Notes: generated from the sequence alone by a model not told the origin. Positions 16,997 to 26,674 are shown, numbered from the stretch's first letter. The stretch: 64,000 nucleotides of DNA from Knoellia flava TL1 (GCF_000768675.1 NZ_AVPI01000011.1:27641-91640), one strand, 5' to 3'. Numbers and translations are program-made.

Positions 16997-17890
16997 GTGA
17001 AACCGGCACCGTTCGTGCACCACTCCCCGCGCGCCCTCGACGAGGCCGTCGCGGTCCTCGCCGAGGTGGGGCACGACGGCAAGGTCCTCGCCGGGGGGCA
17101 GAGCCTCATCCCCGTGCTCAACATGCGGCTCGCCCAGCCCGCGCACCTCGTCGACATCAACCGGGTGGCGGGTCTGGACACCGTGACCGTCACGGACACG
17201 CACGTCCGGGTCGGTGCCATCGTCCGGCACGCGCAGCTCGAGAAGCACGACGAGGCGTATGCCGTCCTCCCCCTCCTGCGTCAGGCGCTCCGCAACGTGG
17301 CCCATCCGGCGATCCGCAACCGGGGCACGACCGTCGGCTCGATCGCCCACGCCGACGCAGCCGGCGAGATGCCCTCAGTGGCCGTCGTCACCGACGCGGT
17401 CATCGAGGCCGTCGGGCCCCGTGGCCGACGCGAGATCGCGGCCGGCGAGTTCTTCGAGGGGCCGCTCCAGACGGTGCTCGAGGCCGACGAGCTCGTCGAG
17501 GCGGTGCGGTTCGGGCGCCTCGCGCCCGGGACGCGCACGACGTTCGTCGAGTCCGCACGCCGCCACGGTGACTACGCCCTCGCCGGGCTGGGCCTCGCGG
17601 TCGACGTCGAGGGCGCCGGCGCGGACGCCGTCGTCAGAAGCGCTCGCGCGTCCTACGTCTCCGTCACCGACATCCCGGTGGTCGTCGACCTCACCGACGC
17701 CGTTGCGGGACAGCCGGTCTCGTCGCCGGACTGGAGCGCGGTCGAGGACCTCGTGCAGGCCGCCATCGCGCCGGAGGCCGACATCCATGCGAGCAGCGAC
17801 TACCGGCGCGCCCTCGCGGCCGAGCTCACTCGCCGCGCCCTGACCTCACTCACCACCGAGACCATCGAGTCCACCGGAGGAGCGGCATGA
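16997..17890 (+). CDS. molybdenum hydroxylase, FAD-binding subunit (CoxM/XdhB type)
   Basis: A 297-residue FAD subunit of the xanthine dehydrogenase / CO dehydrogenase-like family. It passes electrons from the 2Fe-2S centres to an acceptor. The FAD loop KVLAGGQSLIPVLNMRL (33-49) and the second flavin motif NRGTTVGSIAHADAAGEMP (115-133) are complete. GTG at 16997 follows AGGAG by 7 nt. It begins the order FAD, FeS, Mo subunit typical of cox-like operons, overlapping the next gene by ATGA. Substrate cannot be read from this subunit; context suggests a purine or pyrimidine base. Confidence 0.9.
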   Translation: MKPAPFVHHSPRALDEAVAVLAEVGHDGKVLAGGQSLIPVLNMRLAQPAHLVDINRVAGLDTVTVTDTHVRVGAIVRHAQLEKHDEAYAVLPLLRQALRNVAHPAIRNRGTTVGSIAHADAAGEMPSVAVVTDAVIEAVGPRGRREIAAGEFFEGPLQTVLEADELVEAVRFGRLAPGTRTTFVESARRHGDYALAGLGLAVDVEGAGADAVVRSARASYVSVTDIPVVVDLTDAVAGQPVSSPDWSAVEDLVQAAIAPEADIHASSDYRRALAAELTRRALTSLTTETIESTGGAA

Positions 17891-18408
17891 CCGACCTCGA
17901 CCAGACCGCTCCAGCGACCGTCGACGTCACCCTGCGCGTCAACGGCGTCGAGCACACCCGCACCGTCGAGCCACGCCGGCTCCTCTCCGACTTCCTGCGC
18001 CACGACCTGCGGCTCACCGGCACCCACGTCGGCTGCGAGCACGGCGTCTGCGGCGCCTGCACCGTCCTCGTCGACGGCGACCCGATGCGCTCCTGCCTCA
18101 TGTTCGCGGTGTCGGCCCAGGAGCACGAGATCACGACGGTCGAGGGGCTCGGCACCCAGGACTCCATGGGTCCGGTGCAGCAGGCGTTCGTCGAGTGCCA
18201 CGGCCTCCAGTGCGGCTTCTGCACACCGGGGTTCGTCACGACGATCACCGCCTTCATCGCCGAGAACCCCGACCCGACGATCGACGAGGCGCGTGAGGCC
18301 GTCTCGGGCAACCTCTGCCGCTGCACCGGCTACCAGAACATCTGCAAGGCCGTCGTCCGCGCCGCCGAGATCACCCGGGAGCGCGCCGACGAGGATGGTG
18401 CGCGGTGA
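17887..18408 (+). CDS. molybdenum hydroxylase, 2Fe-2S subunit (CoxS/XdhC type)
   Basis: A 173-residue iron-sulfur subunit with both clusters. The plant-ferredoxin-type N-domain has CEHGVCGACTVLVDG with a fourth cysteine at RSCLM. The helical C-domain has CGFCTPGF and GNLCRCTGY. It carries electrons from the Mo centre to FAD in the cytoplasmic complex. Start ATG overlaps the stop of the FAD subunit and the gene overlaps the large subunit start, so the three are translationally coupled. Slightly longer than the usual 155-165 residues because of extended ends. Confidence 0.93.
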   Translation: MTDLDQTAPATVDVTLRVNGVEHTRTVEPRRLLSDFLRHDLRLTGTHVGCEHGVCGACTVLVDGDPMRSCLMFAVSAQEHEITTVEGLGTQDSMGPVQQAFVECHGLQCGFCTPGFVTTITAFIAENPDPTIDEAREAVSGNLCRCTGYQNICKAVVRAAEITRERADEDGAR

Positions 18409-20798
18409 CGACCCGCCAGTTCGGCTCGCCCGTCCTCCGCAAGGAGGACCCCCGTCTCGTCACCGGCAACGGGCGCTACCTCGACGACCTGGGGCACACG
18501 GCATACGAGGTCGCGTTCGTCCGCAGTCCGCACGCCCACGCGCGCATCGTCGACATCGACGTCGACGGCGCGCTCGAGGTGGACGGCGTCGTCGCCGTCT
18601 TCACCCATGAGGACCTCGACGGGCCCGCCGCGGACCGGCTGCCGCTGCTCATCCCCCACCCGAGCATCGTCGCCGGCCGCACCGGCCACGCCCTGGCCAA
18701 GGAGGACGTCAACCACGTCGGCGAGGCGGTCGTCATGGTCGTCGCGCGCGACCGCTACCTCGCCGAGGACGCCGCCCAGCGGATCGTCGTCACCTACGAA
18801 CCCCTCAGGCCCGTCGTCGGCATCGCCACCTCGCGCGACGGCGACGACCTCGTCCACGACGACGCCCCGGGCAACGTCGCCGCCCACCTGCTCCAGGAGG
18901 TCGGCAACGTCGAGGTCGCCATGGCCACGGCGCCTCACACCCTCACCCTCGACCTCGAGATCGAGCGCAGCGCGTGCATGCCTATGGAGGGCAAGGGCGT
19001 TCTCGCACACTGGGACTCGGACGAGCAGCGGATGCGGATCCACTCGTCCACGCAGACGAGCACAGGTGTGCGAGCCGCCGTCGCCGCGAAGCTCCAGCTC
19101 CCCCTCGCGCAGGTCGAGTGCATCGCCCCCGACGTCGGCGGCGGCTTCGGCGTCAAGATCATGCACCCGTGGCCCGAGGAGGTCCTCATCCCGTGGGCCG
19201 CCCGCCGCCTCGACCACGACGTCAAGTGGACCGAGGACCGGCGCGAGCACTTCACCTCCAGCGCGCACGAGCGTGGCCAGCTCCAGCAGGTCACCGTCGG
19301 GTTCGACGACGACGGACGGCTGCTCGCGCTCGACGTGAGGTTCTGGCACGACAACGGCGCCTACCTTCCCTACGGCGTCATCGTCCCGATCATCACCGCG
19401 ACGCAGCTGCTCGGCCCCTACAAGCCCCAGAACTACCGGGTCGAGTTCTGGTCGCTCTACACCAACACCGTTCTCGTGACGCCCTATCGGGGCGCCGGCC
19501 GGCCGCAGGGCTGCTTCGCGATGGAGCGGACGATGGACGCCATCGCCGCCGAGCTCGGGCTCGACCGCACCGAGGTTCGCTCCCGCAACTTCATCCAGCC
19601 CGAGGAGATGCCCTACGACCAGGGCCTGCTCTTCCAGGACGGCCGCCCGCTCAAGTACGACTCCGGCGACTTCCCCGCCTCGCTCGCCAAGCTCAAGGCG
19701 CTCGTGGGCTGGGACGACTTCACGGCATACAGGGAGCAGGCGGAGGCCGAGGGGCGCAAGGTCGGGCTCGGCATCGGCTGCTACGTCGAGGGCACCGGCG
19801 TCGGCCCCTACGAGGGCGGGCACGTCCACGTGGAGACGAGCGGCCGCGTCAACGTCGCGACCGGCCTCACCACGCAGGGGCAGGGCCATCAGACGATCCT
19901 CGCCCAGATCGTCGCCGACGAGCTCGGCGTCTCGATCGAGGACGTCTACGTCACGACCGGCGACACGCGCCGGATGCCGTATGCCGTGGGGACGTTCGCG
20001 TCGCGCGGCGCCGTCATGTCGGGCAACGCGGTGGCGCTGGCCGCTCGCGCGGTGCGGGCCAAGGCGCTGCGGATCGCTGCCGACGCGCTCGAGGTGAGCG
20101 AGGCCGACCTCCAGATCGAGGAGGGCACGATCAGCGTCAAGGGCGCGCCGCACGCGTCGATCGCGCTCTCCACCGTCGCGGTGATGTCGAACCCGCTGCG
20201 CTACGCCTTCGACGAGTCGGCCAAGGCGGCCACGCAGTTCGCCGGCGCGTTCGACCCCGACAAGCCGCCGGTCGCCGACGAGGACGAGCCCGGGCTCGAG
20301 GGCAAGGACTTCTACTCCCCCACGCAGGCGACCTTCGCCAACGGCATGCACGCGGCGATCGTCGAGACCGACCCCGTCACCGCCGAGATCAGGATCCTGC
20401 GCTACTGCGTCATCCACGACTGCGGCACCGTGGTCAACCCGATGATCGTCGAGGGCCAGGTCCACGGCGGCGTCGCGCAGGGGGTCGGCGGCGCGCTCTA
20501 CGAGCGGATGGCCTACGACGAGACCGGGCAGCTGCTCAACGCCTCGTTCATGGACTTCCTCATCCCCTACGCCTCCGAGGTCCCGCACATCGAGACCGAC
20601 CACCTCGAGACGCCCTCCCCGCTCAACCCGCTCGGCATCAAGGGCGCGGGCGAGGCGGGCACGATCCCCGTGAGCGCCGTCATCGCCTCGGCCATCGAGG
20701 ACGCCGAGGGGTTCCCCATCCGCTCGATGCCGATCAGCCCCACCGAGCTGTGGGACCTGAGGCGCCAGCACGCACGCACCAACCAGGAGACCGCATGA
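18405..20798 (+). CDS. molybdenum hydroxylase, large molybdopterin subunit (CoxL-like, not CO dehydrogenase)
   Basis: A 797-residue catalytic subunit carrying the Mo-molybdopterin cofactor. Visible are GRYLDD near the N-terminus, the cofactor segment GGGFGVKIMHPWPEE, the active-site loop TPYRGAGRPQG (Pro360 to Arg366), TGLTTQGQGHQTILAQIVAD, and the catalytic glutamate in GIKGAGEAGTIP (Glu750). True CO dehydrogenase has AYRCSFR with a copper-binding cysteine; here Cys is absent (YRGAGR), so CO oxidation is excluded. Candidates are xanthine dehydrogenase or uracil/thymine dehydrogenase (uracil to barbiturate). The presence of barbiturase supports the latter; guanine deaminase nearby supports the former. 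Confidence 0.9.
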   Translation: MTTRQFGSPVLRKEDPRLVTGNGRYLDDLGHTAYEVAFVRSPHAHARIVDIDVDGALEVDGVVAVFTHEDLDGPAADRLPLLIPHPSIVAGRTGHALAKEDVNHVGEAVVMVVARDRYLAEDAAQRIVVTYEPLRPVVGIATSRDGDDLVHDDAPGNVAAHLLQEVGNVEVAMATAPHTLTLDLEIERSACMPMEGKGVLAHWDSDEQRMRIHSSTQTSTGVRAAVAAKLQLPLAQVECIAPDVGGGFGVKIMHPWPEEVLIPWAARRLDHDVKWTEDRREHFTSSAHERGQLQQVTVGFDDDGRLLALDVRFWHDNGAYLPYGVIVPIITATQLLGPYKPQNYRVEFWSLYTNTVLVTPYRGAGRPQGCFAMERTMDAIAAELGLDRTEVRSRNFIQPEEMPYDQGLLFQDGRPLKYDSGDFPASLAKLKALVGWDDFTAYREQAEAEGRKVGLGIGCYVEGTGVGPYEGGHVHVETSGRVNVATGLTTQGQGHQTILAQIVADELGVSIEDVYVTTGDTRRMPYAVGTFASRGAVMSGNAVALAARAVRAKALRIAADALEVSEADLQIEEGTISVKGAPHASIALSTVAVMSNPLRYAFDESAKAATQFAGAFDPDKPPVADEDEPGLEGKDFYSPTQATFANGMHAAIVETDPVTAEIRILRYCVIHDCGTVVNPMIVEGQVHGGVAQGVGGALYERMAYDETGQLLNASFMDFLIPYASEVPHIETDHLETPSPLNPLGIKGAGEAGTIPVSAVIASAIEDAEGFPIRSMPISPTELWDLRRQHARTNQETA

Positions 20799-21463
20799 AG
20801 ATCACCGGCAACGCGACGATGAAGGCGAGCCCCGAGCAGGTGTGGGCCGCGGTCCACGACCCGGCCGTCCTCGCCCGGTGCATCCCCGGCTGCCAGTCGC
20901 TGCGTGAGCAAGCGCCCGGCCGCTACGCGATGACGGTCGTCGCCGGGGTCGCCGCGATCAAGGGCTCCTACGACGGCGAGGTCGAGGTCACCGACGTCAC
21001 CGAGCCGAGTGCCTTCACGATGCGCGCCGAGGGCGCGGGTGCGCCGGGCACCATCGCGACGACCGTTGACGTCTCGCTCGCGCCCGGTGAGGGTGGCGGG
21101 ACGGCCATCGCCTACGAGGCCGACGCCACCGTCGGCGGCCCGGTTGGCGGTGTCGGCCAGCGCATGCTCGCCGGGGTCGCCCGCAAGATGGCCGGCCAGA
21201 TGTTCGCCGCGCTCGACGCCGACATCGCCGGCGAGCGCCCCGCCGCCGCACCCGTCGGAGCGGGTGTCGCTGGCTCCGCGGTCGGCGCCCCGGGTGCCGC
21301 GCCCGCGGAGGTGGGCGGCCGGCATACGGCGGTGTATGCCGGGTCCGCGGCTTCCGGCGCTGGCGCCGGTTCCGGACCGGGTTTCGTCCAGGGCGCCCTC
21401 TTCGGAGCGGGCGTCGCCCTCGCCGGCGTCGTCGTCGGCTGGTTGATCGGAGGTCGGCGCTGA
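20795..21463 (+). CDS. coxG: CoxG-type SRPBCC membrane protein
   Basis: A 222-residue CoxG family protein. Residues 1-150 form the SRPBCC lipid-binding-like fold with GNATMKASPEQVW and DPAVLARCIPGCQSL, its usual opening. An Ala/Gly/Pro linker follows and a C-terminal transmembrane helix (GALFGAGVALAGVVVGWLIGG) anchors it. In Oligotropha CoxG helps attach CO dehydrogenase to the membrane; here it probably docks the molybdenum hydroxylase near the respiratory chain. It overlaps both neighbours by start/stop codons. The linker DNA holds an inverted pair of the CGTATGCCG motif (21319-21342). Confidence 0.87.
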   Translation: MKITGNATMKASPEQVWAAVHDPAVLARCIPGCQSLREQAPGRYAMTVVAGVAAIKGSYDGEVEVTDVTEPSAFTMRAEGAGAPGTIATTVDVSLAPGEGGGTAIAYEADATVGGPVGGVGQRMLAGVARKMAGQMFAALDADIAGERPAAAPVGAGVAGSAVGAPGAAPAEVGGRHTAVYAGSAASGAGAGSGPGFVQGALFGAGVALAGVVVGWLIGGRR

Positions 21464-22395
21464 TGCGTGCGTTCACTGCTGCTGCCATCCAGGTCGCGCC
21501 CGTGCGCGGGTCGCTCACCCCGCAGGTCGTCGAGGCCAACATCGAGCGCTGCCTCGACTTCGTGCGGCGCTGCGTCGCCGAGACCGGGGCCGAGCTCGTC
21601 GTCCTGCCGGAGTCCGCGACGACCGGCTTCACGCCCGACTGCTCGGTCGAGGACCTCTGGGACCTCGTGAGCGAGCTGCCGGGCGCGATGTCGCAGCCCT
21701 TCCAGGACCTGGCGGCAGAGCTCGGGATCGTCCTCTGCGTCGGGACCTACGAGCGCGGACCCGAGCGCGGGGTGGTCTACAACGCCTCGATCCTCTGCGA
21801 CACCGACGGCTCGCTGCTCGGTGTCTATCGCAAGACGCACCCGTTCTGCACCGAGGCCGTCTCCGGCGGCGGCTGGGTCACCCCCGGTGACACGGTCACG
21901 GTGTCCGACACCGCACTCGGCCGCATCGGCATGATCATCTGCTTCGACGGCGACTACCCCGAGCTGTCGCGCATCCAGGCGGTGCAGGGCGCGGAGGTCA
22001 TCTGCCGCCCCTCGGCGCTGCTGCGCTCGGCGGACATCTGGGAGCTGACGTCGCGGGCACGGGCCTACGACAACCACGTCTTCGTCATCGGCGCCAACGC
22101 GACCGGCATCGACCCGGCCGGCGTCATCTACTTCGGCAACAGCCACATCGTCACGCCCAACGCGACGATCGTCGCCAAGGCGGCCTCTCACGAGGGCTGG
22201 GTGTCGGCGCGGCTCGACCCTGAGACGGCGCTCTCGTCGCTCACACCGGGGTCCAACATCCACCAGGGGTTCGACCACCTGCGCGACCGCAACCTCGACC
22301 TCATCCGCGGCCACCGCGAGGAGCTCGAGTCGCCGGCGAAGACGTCGTTCCCGCACGGTGGCCCCCGCCCCGACCACGTCCCCGAGGGCGACTGA
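21463..22395 (+). CDS. nitrilase-superfamily amidohydrolase
   Basis: A 310-residue carbon-nitrogen hydrolase with the full Glu-Lys-Cys triad: Glu50 in LPES, Lys124 in YRKTHPF and Cys160 in IICFDGDYPE. Members cleave nitriles, amides or N-carbamoyl groups. The Asp following the cysteine favours an amidase. The start overlaps the coxG stop (TGATG), so it is the last gene of the permease-hydroxylase operon. In a ureide pathway it could hydrolyse malonamate, a carbamoyl amino acid or an oxo-ureido acid. The exact substrate is inferred only from context. The operon ends in a long hairpin of the REP-like family. Confidence 0.85.
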   Translation: MRAFTAAAIQVAPVRGSLTPQVVEANIERCLDFVRRCVAETGAELVVLPESATTGFTPDCSVEDLWDLVSELPGAMSQPFQDLAAELGIVLCVGTYERGPERGVVYNASILCDTDGSLLGVYRKTHPFCTEAVSGGGWVTPGDTVTVSDTALGRIGMIICFDGDYPELSRIQAVQGAEVICRPSALLRSADIWELTSRARAYDNHVFVIGANATGIDPAGVIYFGNSHIVTPNATIVAKAASHEGWVSARLDPETALSSLTPGSNIHQGFDHLRDRNLDLIRGHREELESPAKTSFPHGGPRPDHVPEGD

Positions 22396-22403
22396 CCGAC
22401 CCC

Positions 22404-22474
22404 GACTGATTGCGCAGGAGCGACGCCAGGGACCCCGGATCCGGGGCCTTCGCGTCGCTCCTGCGCAATGAGTC
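22404..22474. repeat. long intergenic hairpin, REP-like family copy B
   Basis: Outer arms ACTGATTGCGCAGGAGCGAC (from 22405) and GTCGCTCCTGCGCAAT-AGT pair over 21-22 bp with an inner CCCCGGATCCGGGG hairpin. Same family as copies at 12579 and 41942. It lies between co-directional genes and closes the operon ending with the nitrilase gene. Confidence 0.8.
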
Positions 22475-22548
22475 GTGGGAGGTGCTCCCGGGGACCCGCG
22501 GGGCGGTTGGCGGGGTTTGAGGCGATACCCGCGATCCGTTGGCATTCA

Positions 22549-22554
22549 TTGACA
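22549..22554 (+). promoter_or_regulatory. possible -35 of hyuAB
   Basis: TTGACA is a consensus -35, 43 nt before the hyuA start. A clear -10 is missing; the spacer position holds CATACC from a copy of the interspersed GGCATAC motif. Confidence 0.35.
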
Positions 22555-22591
22555 AGGCGAGGCCCCGGCATACCGGGCTTGAATCTCTGCC

Positions 22592-24691
22592 ATGGCTTCG
22601 CGACGCATTCGGATCGGCATCGACACGGGCGGCACGTTCACGGACGTGGTCGCCTTCGACGAGGACTCGGGCGACCTCGTCACGACGAAGACGCCGAGCA
22701 CCCCCAGCAACCCCGCCGACGGTTTCATCAACGGGATCGACAAGGTTCTCGGCCTGCTCGGCGCGAGCGGGGACGACATCACCGCCGTCTGCCACGGCAC
22801 GACCGTCGCGACCAACAAGCTTCTCGAGGGCAAGGTCGAGCAGCTCGGCTTCATCACGACCGAGGGCTATGAGTTCATGCTCGAGATCGCCCGCCAGGCC
22901 GTGCCCGACGGCTACGGCAACTCCTACTTCTGGGTGAAGCCCGCGCGGATCGTCCCCGCGGACGCCGTGCGCACCGTCGGTGGTCGGTTCGACTTCGAGG
23001 GCAACGAGATCCGCGCCTTCGACGAGGAGGGCGCCGTCGCCGCGGCCCGCTGGTTCAAGGAGCACGGCATCACGACGATCGGCGTCTGCTTCCTGCACTC
23101 CTACGCCAACGACGAGCACGAGCTGGGGATGCGCGACATCCTGCGCGAGGAGCACCCCGAGGCCGTCGTCTCGATCTCGAGCGAGGTGCTGCGCGAGTAC
23201 CGCGAGTACGAGCGCTCGATGACGACCCTCGTCGACGCCGCGGTCAAGCCCAACGTCAGCCGCTACGTCACCAACATCCACGAGCGGCTCGACGGCTTCA
23301 CCCAGGGCTCCGGCCGCGAGATCCCCTTCTACATCATGAAGTCCAACGGCGGCGTCCTCTCCGCGGACGAGGTCGTGCACCAGCCGATCACGACCGTCCT
23401 CTCCGGTCCCGCCGCCGGCGCCCTCGGAGCCGCGCTCATCGCCCAGAAGGCCGGCTTCGACAAGATCCTCACCTGCGACGGCGGCGGCACCTCGACCGAC
23501 GTCTCCGTCGTCCTCGACGGCGAGCCGACGCTCACGACCGAGGGCACGGTGGGCGCCTACCCGAGCAAGATCCCGATGATCGACGTCGTCACGGTCGGCG
23601 CCGGCGGCGGCTCGATCGCGTGGGTCTCGCCCGAGGGAGCGCTCAAGGTCGGTCCGCACTCGGCCGGCGCGGACCCGGGACCGCTCTGCTACGCCAAGGG
23701 CGGCACCGAGCCCACGATCACCGACGCCCACGTCACCCTCGGCCGCATCCCCCCGCACCTCCTCGGCGGCGAGATCCCGCTCGACGTCGACGCGGCCCGC
23801 GCGGGCATCACCGCGCTCGCCGAGCGACTCGGCCTCGACTTCGAGCGCTGCGCCACCGGCATCCTCGAGATCTCGGCGTGGAACCAGGCCAACGCCCTGC
23901 GCCAGGTGAGCGTCAAGCGCGGCCTCGACGTCCGTGACTTCATGCTCACGACGTTCGGCGGCTCCGGCTCGCTGCTCGCCTGCCGCCTCGTCGACATCCT
24001 CGACCTCGCCGGTGTCGTCGTCCCGCCGAACCCCGGCAACGTCAGCGCCTTCGGCCTGCTCACCGTCGACGTGAAGAACGACTACGTCCAGACGCAGGTC
24101 GCCAAGCAGACCGCGCTCGACCACGCGGCGATCGAGAAGACCTTCGCCTCGCTCACCGACCGCGCCGCGGCCGCCCTCGCCAAGGAGGGCTTCGCGGCCG
24201 AGGAGCACCAGTTCACCCGCACGGTGGACCTGCGCTACTTCGGCCAGGCCTACGAGGTGCGAGTCACCGCACCGGCCGACGCGACCGTCGACGACGCGTA
24301 TGCCGCCAAGGTCGCCGAGGCGTTCCACGACGAGCACCGCCAGCTCTACGGCTACGACTTCAGGAACGACCCCAGCCAGCAGGTCGAGTGGGTCAACCTC
24401 CGCGTCACCGGGGTCGGCCCGATCACCCGGCCCGAGCTGCGCGAGCTGCCCTCTGCCGAAGGCGGATCGGCGCAGGAGCGCGCCCACCGGTCCACCCGTC
24501 AGGTGTGCTTCGACGCCGAGGACGGCTACGTCGACACCGGTGTCTGGTGGCGCCCCGACCTCGCCGCCGGCGACGTCGTCACCGGCCCCGCGATCATCGA
24601 GGAGTTCGGCTCCACCGTGCCGGTCCACCCCGGCTTCGTCGTCCGCGTCGACACCTACGGCAACCTCGTCATCACCAAGGAGGACAAGTGA
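22592..24691 (+). CDS. hyuA: hydantoinase/oxoprolinase family protein, subunit A
   Basis: A 699-residue ATP-dependent HyuA subunit. The actin-like ATPase fold is marked by RIGIDTGGTFTDVVAFDE (6-23), CHGTTVATNKLLEG, KSNGGVLSADE, SGPAAGALGAALIA and CDGGGTSTDVS. With HyuB it opens cyclic amides such as hydantoins, N-methylhydantoin or 5-oxoproline using ATP, or in relatives carboxylates ketones. ATG at 22592 has little of a ribosome-binding site. It overlaps hyuB by GTGA. The pair adds another cyclic-ureide activity to the cluster; the substrate is not determined by sequence alone. Confidence 0.92.
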   Translation: MASRRIRIGIDTGGTFTDVVAFDEDSGDLVTTKTPSTPSNPADGFINGIDKVLGLLGASGDDITAVCHGTTVATNKLLEGKVEQLGFITTEGYEFMLEIARQAVPDGYGNSYFWVKPARIVPADAVRTVGGRFDFEGNEIRAFDEEGAVAAARWFKEHGITTIGVCFLHSYANDEHELGMRDILREEHPEAVVSISSEVLREYREYERSMTTLVDAAVKPNVSRYVTNIHERLDGFTQGSGREIPFYIMKSNGGVLSADEVVHQPITTVLSGPAAGALGAALIAQKAGFDKILTCDGGGTSTDVSVVLDGEPTLTTEGTVGAYPSKIPMIDVVTVGAGGGSIAWVSPEGALKVGPHSAGADPGPLCYAKGGTEPTITDAHVTLGRIPPHLLGGEIPLDVDAARAGITALAERLGLDFERCATGILEISAWNQANALRQVSVKRGLDVRDFMLTTFGGSGSLLACRLVDILDLAGVVVPPNPGNVSAFGLLTVDVKNDYVQTQVAKQTALDHAAIEKTFASLTDRAAAALAKEGFAAEEHQFTRTVDLRYFGQAYEVRVTAPADATVDDAYAAKVAEAFHDEHRQLYGYDFRNDPSQQVEWVNLRVTGVGPITRPELRELPSAEGGSAQERAHRSTRQVCFDAEDGYVDTGVWWRPDLAAGDVVTGPAIIEEFGSTVPVHPGFVVRVDTYGNLVITKEDK

Positions 24692-26670
24692 GCACCACGG
24701 CTCAGGCGCCCCAGGCCCCGTCGGGACCGCCGGTCAACCCGGCCGGCCTGCCCACGGCATACGAGCACGGCAAGCGGCTCACCGACCCCGGCAGCGCCGT
24801 CGACCCGATCCTCGTCGAGATCGTGCAGGGCACCCTGGCCAGCGTCGAGATGGAGGTCGAGACCTCGATCTCCCGGACCTCGCGCTCCCCCATGATCCGC
24901 GACGCCCACGACTTCCGCGCAGGCATCCACGACCGCCAGCTGCGCAAGCTCACCGGCCGCTCCTACAGCGCGCTCGTCCACCCCATCGCGCGTGACTTCC
25001 CGCTGGAGGAGATGCGCGAGGGCGACGTCTTCTTCCACAACGACGTCTACGAGTCCGAGGGCGGCATCGGCCACCTGCCCGACCTCTGCGTCACCGTCCC
25101 CGTCTTCCACGACGGTGCAGTCGTCGCGTTCGTCCAGGCCTTCGGCCACCACGACGACATCGGCGGCGCCGTCCCCGGGTCGATGCCGAGCAACGCGACG
25201 AGCGTCCACGAGGAGGGCCTCTCGGTCCCGCCGATCAAGCTGTGGGACGCCGGCGTGCCCAACAAGGCCGCGCTGCGCATCATGACGCGCAACTCGCGCA
25301 TGCCCGACAGCCTCGCCGCCGACCTCGACGCCGAGTGCTCTGCCTGCCTCATGGGCGCCCGCCGACTCTCGGACCTCTTCGCTCGGTACGGCCGCGACAG
25401 CGTCGAGGCCGCGTTCGACGCGATCCTCGACAGCACGACCGAGACCTATCGCCGAGAGATCCTGTCGAAGATCCCCGCCGGCACCTACGTCTGGGAGGAC
25501 TACGCCGAGCACGACGGCGTCGACGAGCCTCAGCTCCACACACAGCGGATCACGCTCACCAAGGTCGACGACGCCCCGGCCGACCCTGAGACGAACTTCC
25601 GCGGCGGCCCGCGCCTCATCGTCGACTTCACCGGCACCGCGCCCCAGGCCAAGGGACCCATCAACCACTGCGGCGACTACGTCGGCGGCAACTTCCTCAA
25701 GAAGTGGCTCGCCCCGATCCTGCGCAACCTCGCCGACACCCCCGAGCGGATGGCCGAGCTCGACGTCAACGAGGGCATCGTGCCGCTCATCGAGATGCGC
25801 TTCCCCGAGAAGGGCACGCTCCTCACGCCGATCTACCCGGCACCGACCAACGCCCGCACCTTCGTCATCCTGCGCCTGCTCGGTGTGCTCGCCGGCGTCG
25901 TCGCCAAGGCGGTCGACGGCCAGATGCCCGCCGACCAGGAGACGATCCGCTACACCGGCGTCTACGGCAAGGACCGCGACGGCAACGACTACCTCATGCG
26001 CGAGGTCCTCGGAGGCGGCTCCGGTGGCCGCTACTACGCCGACGGCGAGGACACCATCCACGTCGTGCCCGACTCGCGCAACCTGCCCACCGAGTTCACC
26101 GAGTCGCGCTTCCCGTTCATCGTCGAGCGCCTCGGCCTCGCGGTCGACTCCGGCGGTGCCGGTCGCTACCGCGGCGGCCTCGGCTACGAGAAGCACATCC
26201 GGATGCTCGAGGACGCGCACTTCATGTCGATCGCCGACCGCTCGATCCTCGCCTGCTGGGGCGTCAAGGGCGGCAAGGCCGGTATGCCGTTCCACGTCAC
26301 CATCGACGTGGGTGGGCCGGACGAGCGCGTCGTCGAGGCCCTCGCCGACGCTGAGCCGGTCAAGGCCGGACAGGTCATCCGCATCCGCACTACCGGCGGC
26401 GGCGGCTGGGGCGACCCCCTCGACCGTCCCCTCGACGAGGTCGAGCGCGACCTGCGCTGGGGCAAGGTGTCCCTCGAGGGTGCGCGGACGGCATACGGCG
26501 TCGTCGCGTCCGGCGAGAAGGACGTCGTGAGCATCGACGTCGAGGCGAGCGAGGATCTGCGCGCTCGGATGCGCGAGGAGCGTTCGGACGAGCCGTTCTT
26601 CGACCGTGGACCGGGCTACGCGCAGCTCGCGCCGGACGGTGCGACGGCCAGCGAGTTCGACTGGATGTGA
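24688..26670 (+). CDS. hyuB: hydantoinase/oxoprolinase family protein, subunit B
   Basis: A 660-residue HyuB partner. Recognisable segments are DPILVEIVQGTLASVEMEVETSIS near the N-terminus, FFHNDVYESEGGIGHLPDLCVTVPVFHDG, FGHHDDIGGAVPGSMPSNATSVHEEGL, IVDFTGTAPQAKGPIN and the C-terminal RTTGGGGWGDPLDRP. An AAGGAGG site precedes the GTG start, which overlaps the hyuA stop, so the two subunits are coupled. Slightly longer than typical (about 550-600) owing to an N-terminal extension of about 35 residues and a longer tail. Confidence 0.92.
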   Translation: MSTTAQAPQAPSGPPVNPAGLPTAYEHGKRLTDPGSAVDPILVEIVQGTLASVEMEVETSISRTSRSPMIRDAHDFRAGIHDRQLRKLTGRSYSALVHPIARDFPLEEMREGDVFFHNDVYESEGGIGHLPDLCVTVPVFHDGAVVAFVQAFGHHDDIGGAVPGSMPSNATSVHEEGLSVPPIKLWDAGVPNKAALRIMTRNSRMPDSLAADLDAECSACLMGARRLSDLFARYGRDSVEAAFDAILDSTTETYRREILSKIPAGTYVWEDYAEHDGVDEPQLHTQRITLTKVDDAPADPETNFRGGPRLIVDFTGTAPQAKGPINHCGDYVGGNFLKKWLAPILRNLADTPERMAELDVNEGIVPLIEMRFPEKGTLLTPIYPAPTNARTFVILRLLGVLAGVVAKAVDGQMPADQETIRYTGVYGKDRDGNDYLMREVLGGGSGGRYYADGEDTIHVVPDSRNLPTEFTESRFPFIVERLGLAVDSGGAGRYRGGLGYEKHIRMLEDAHFMSIADRSILACWGVKGGKAGMPFHVTIDVGGPDERVVEALADAEPVKAGQVIRIRTTGGGGWGDPLDRPLDEVERDLRWGKVSLEGARTAYGVVASGEKDVVSIDVEASEDLRARMREERSDEPFFDRGPGYAQLAPDGATASEFDWM

Positions 26671-26674
26671 CGAC

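Noticed and set aside
16997..20798. Form I carbon monoxide dehydrogenase
   Set aside because: The large subunit lacks the AYRCSFR loop with the copper-binding cysteine; it has PYRGAGR instead, and coxD/E/F genes are absent.
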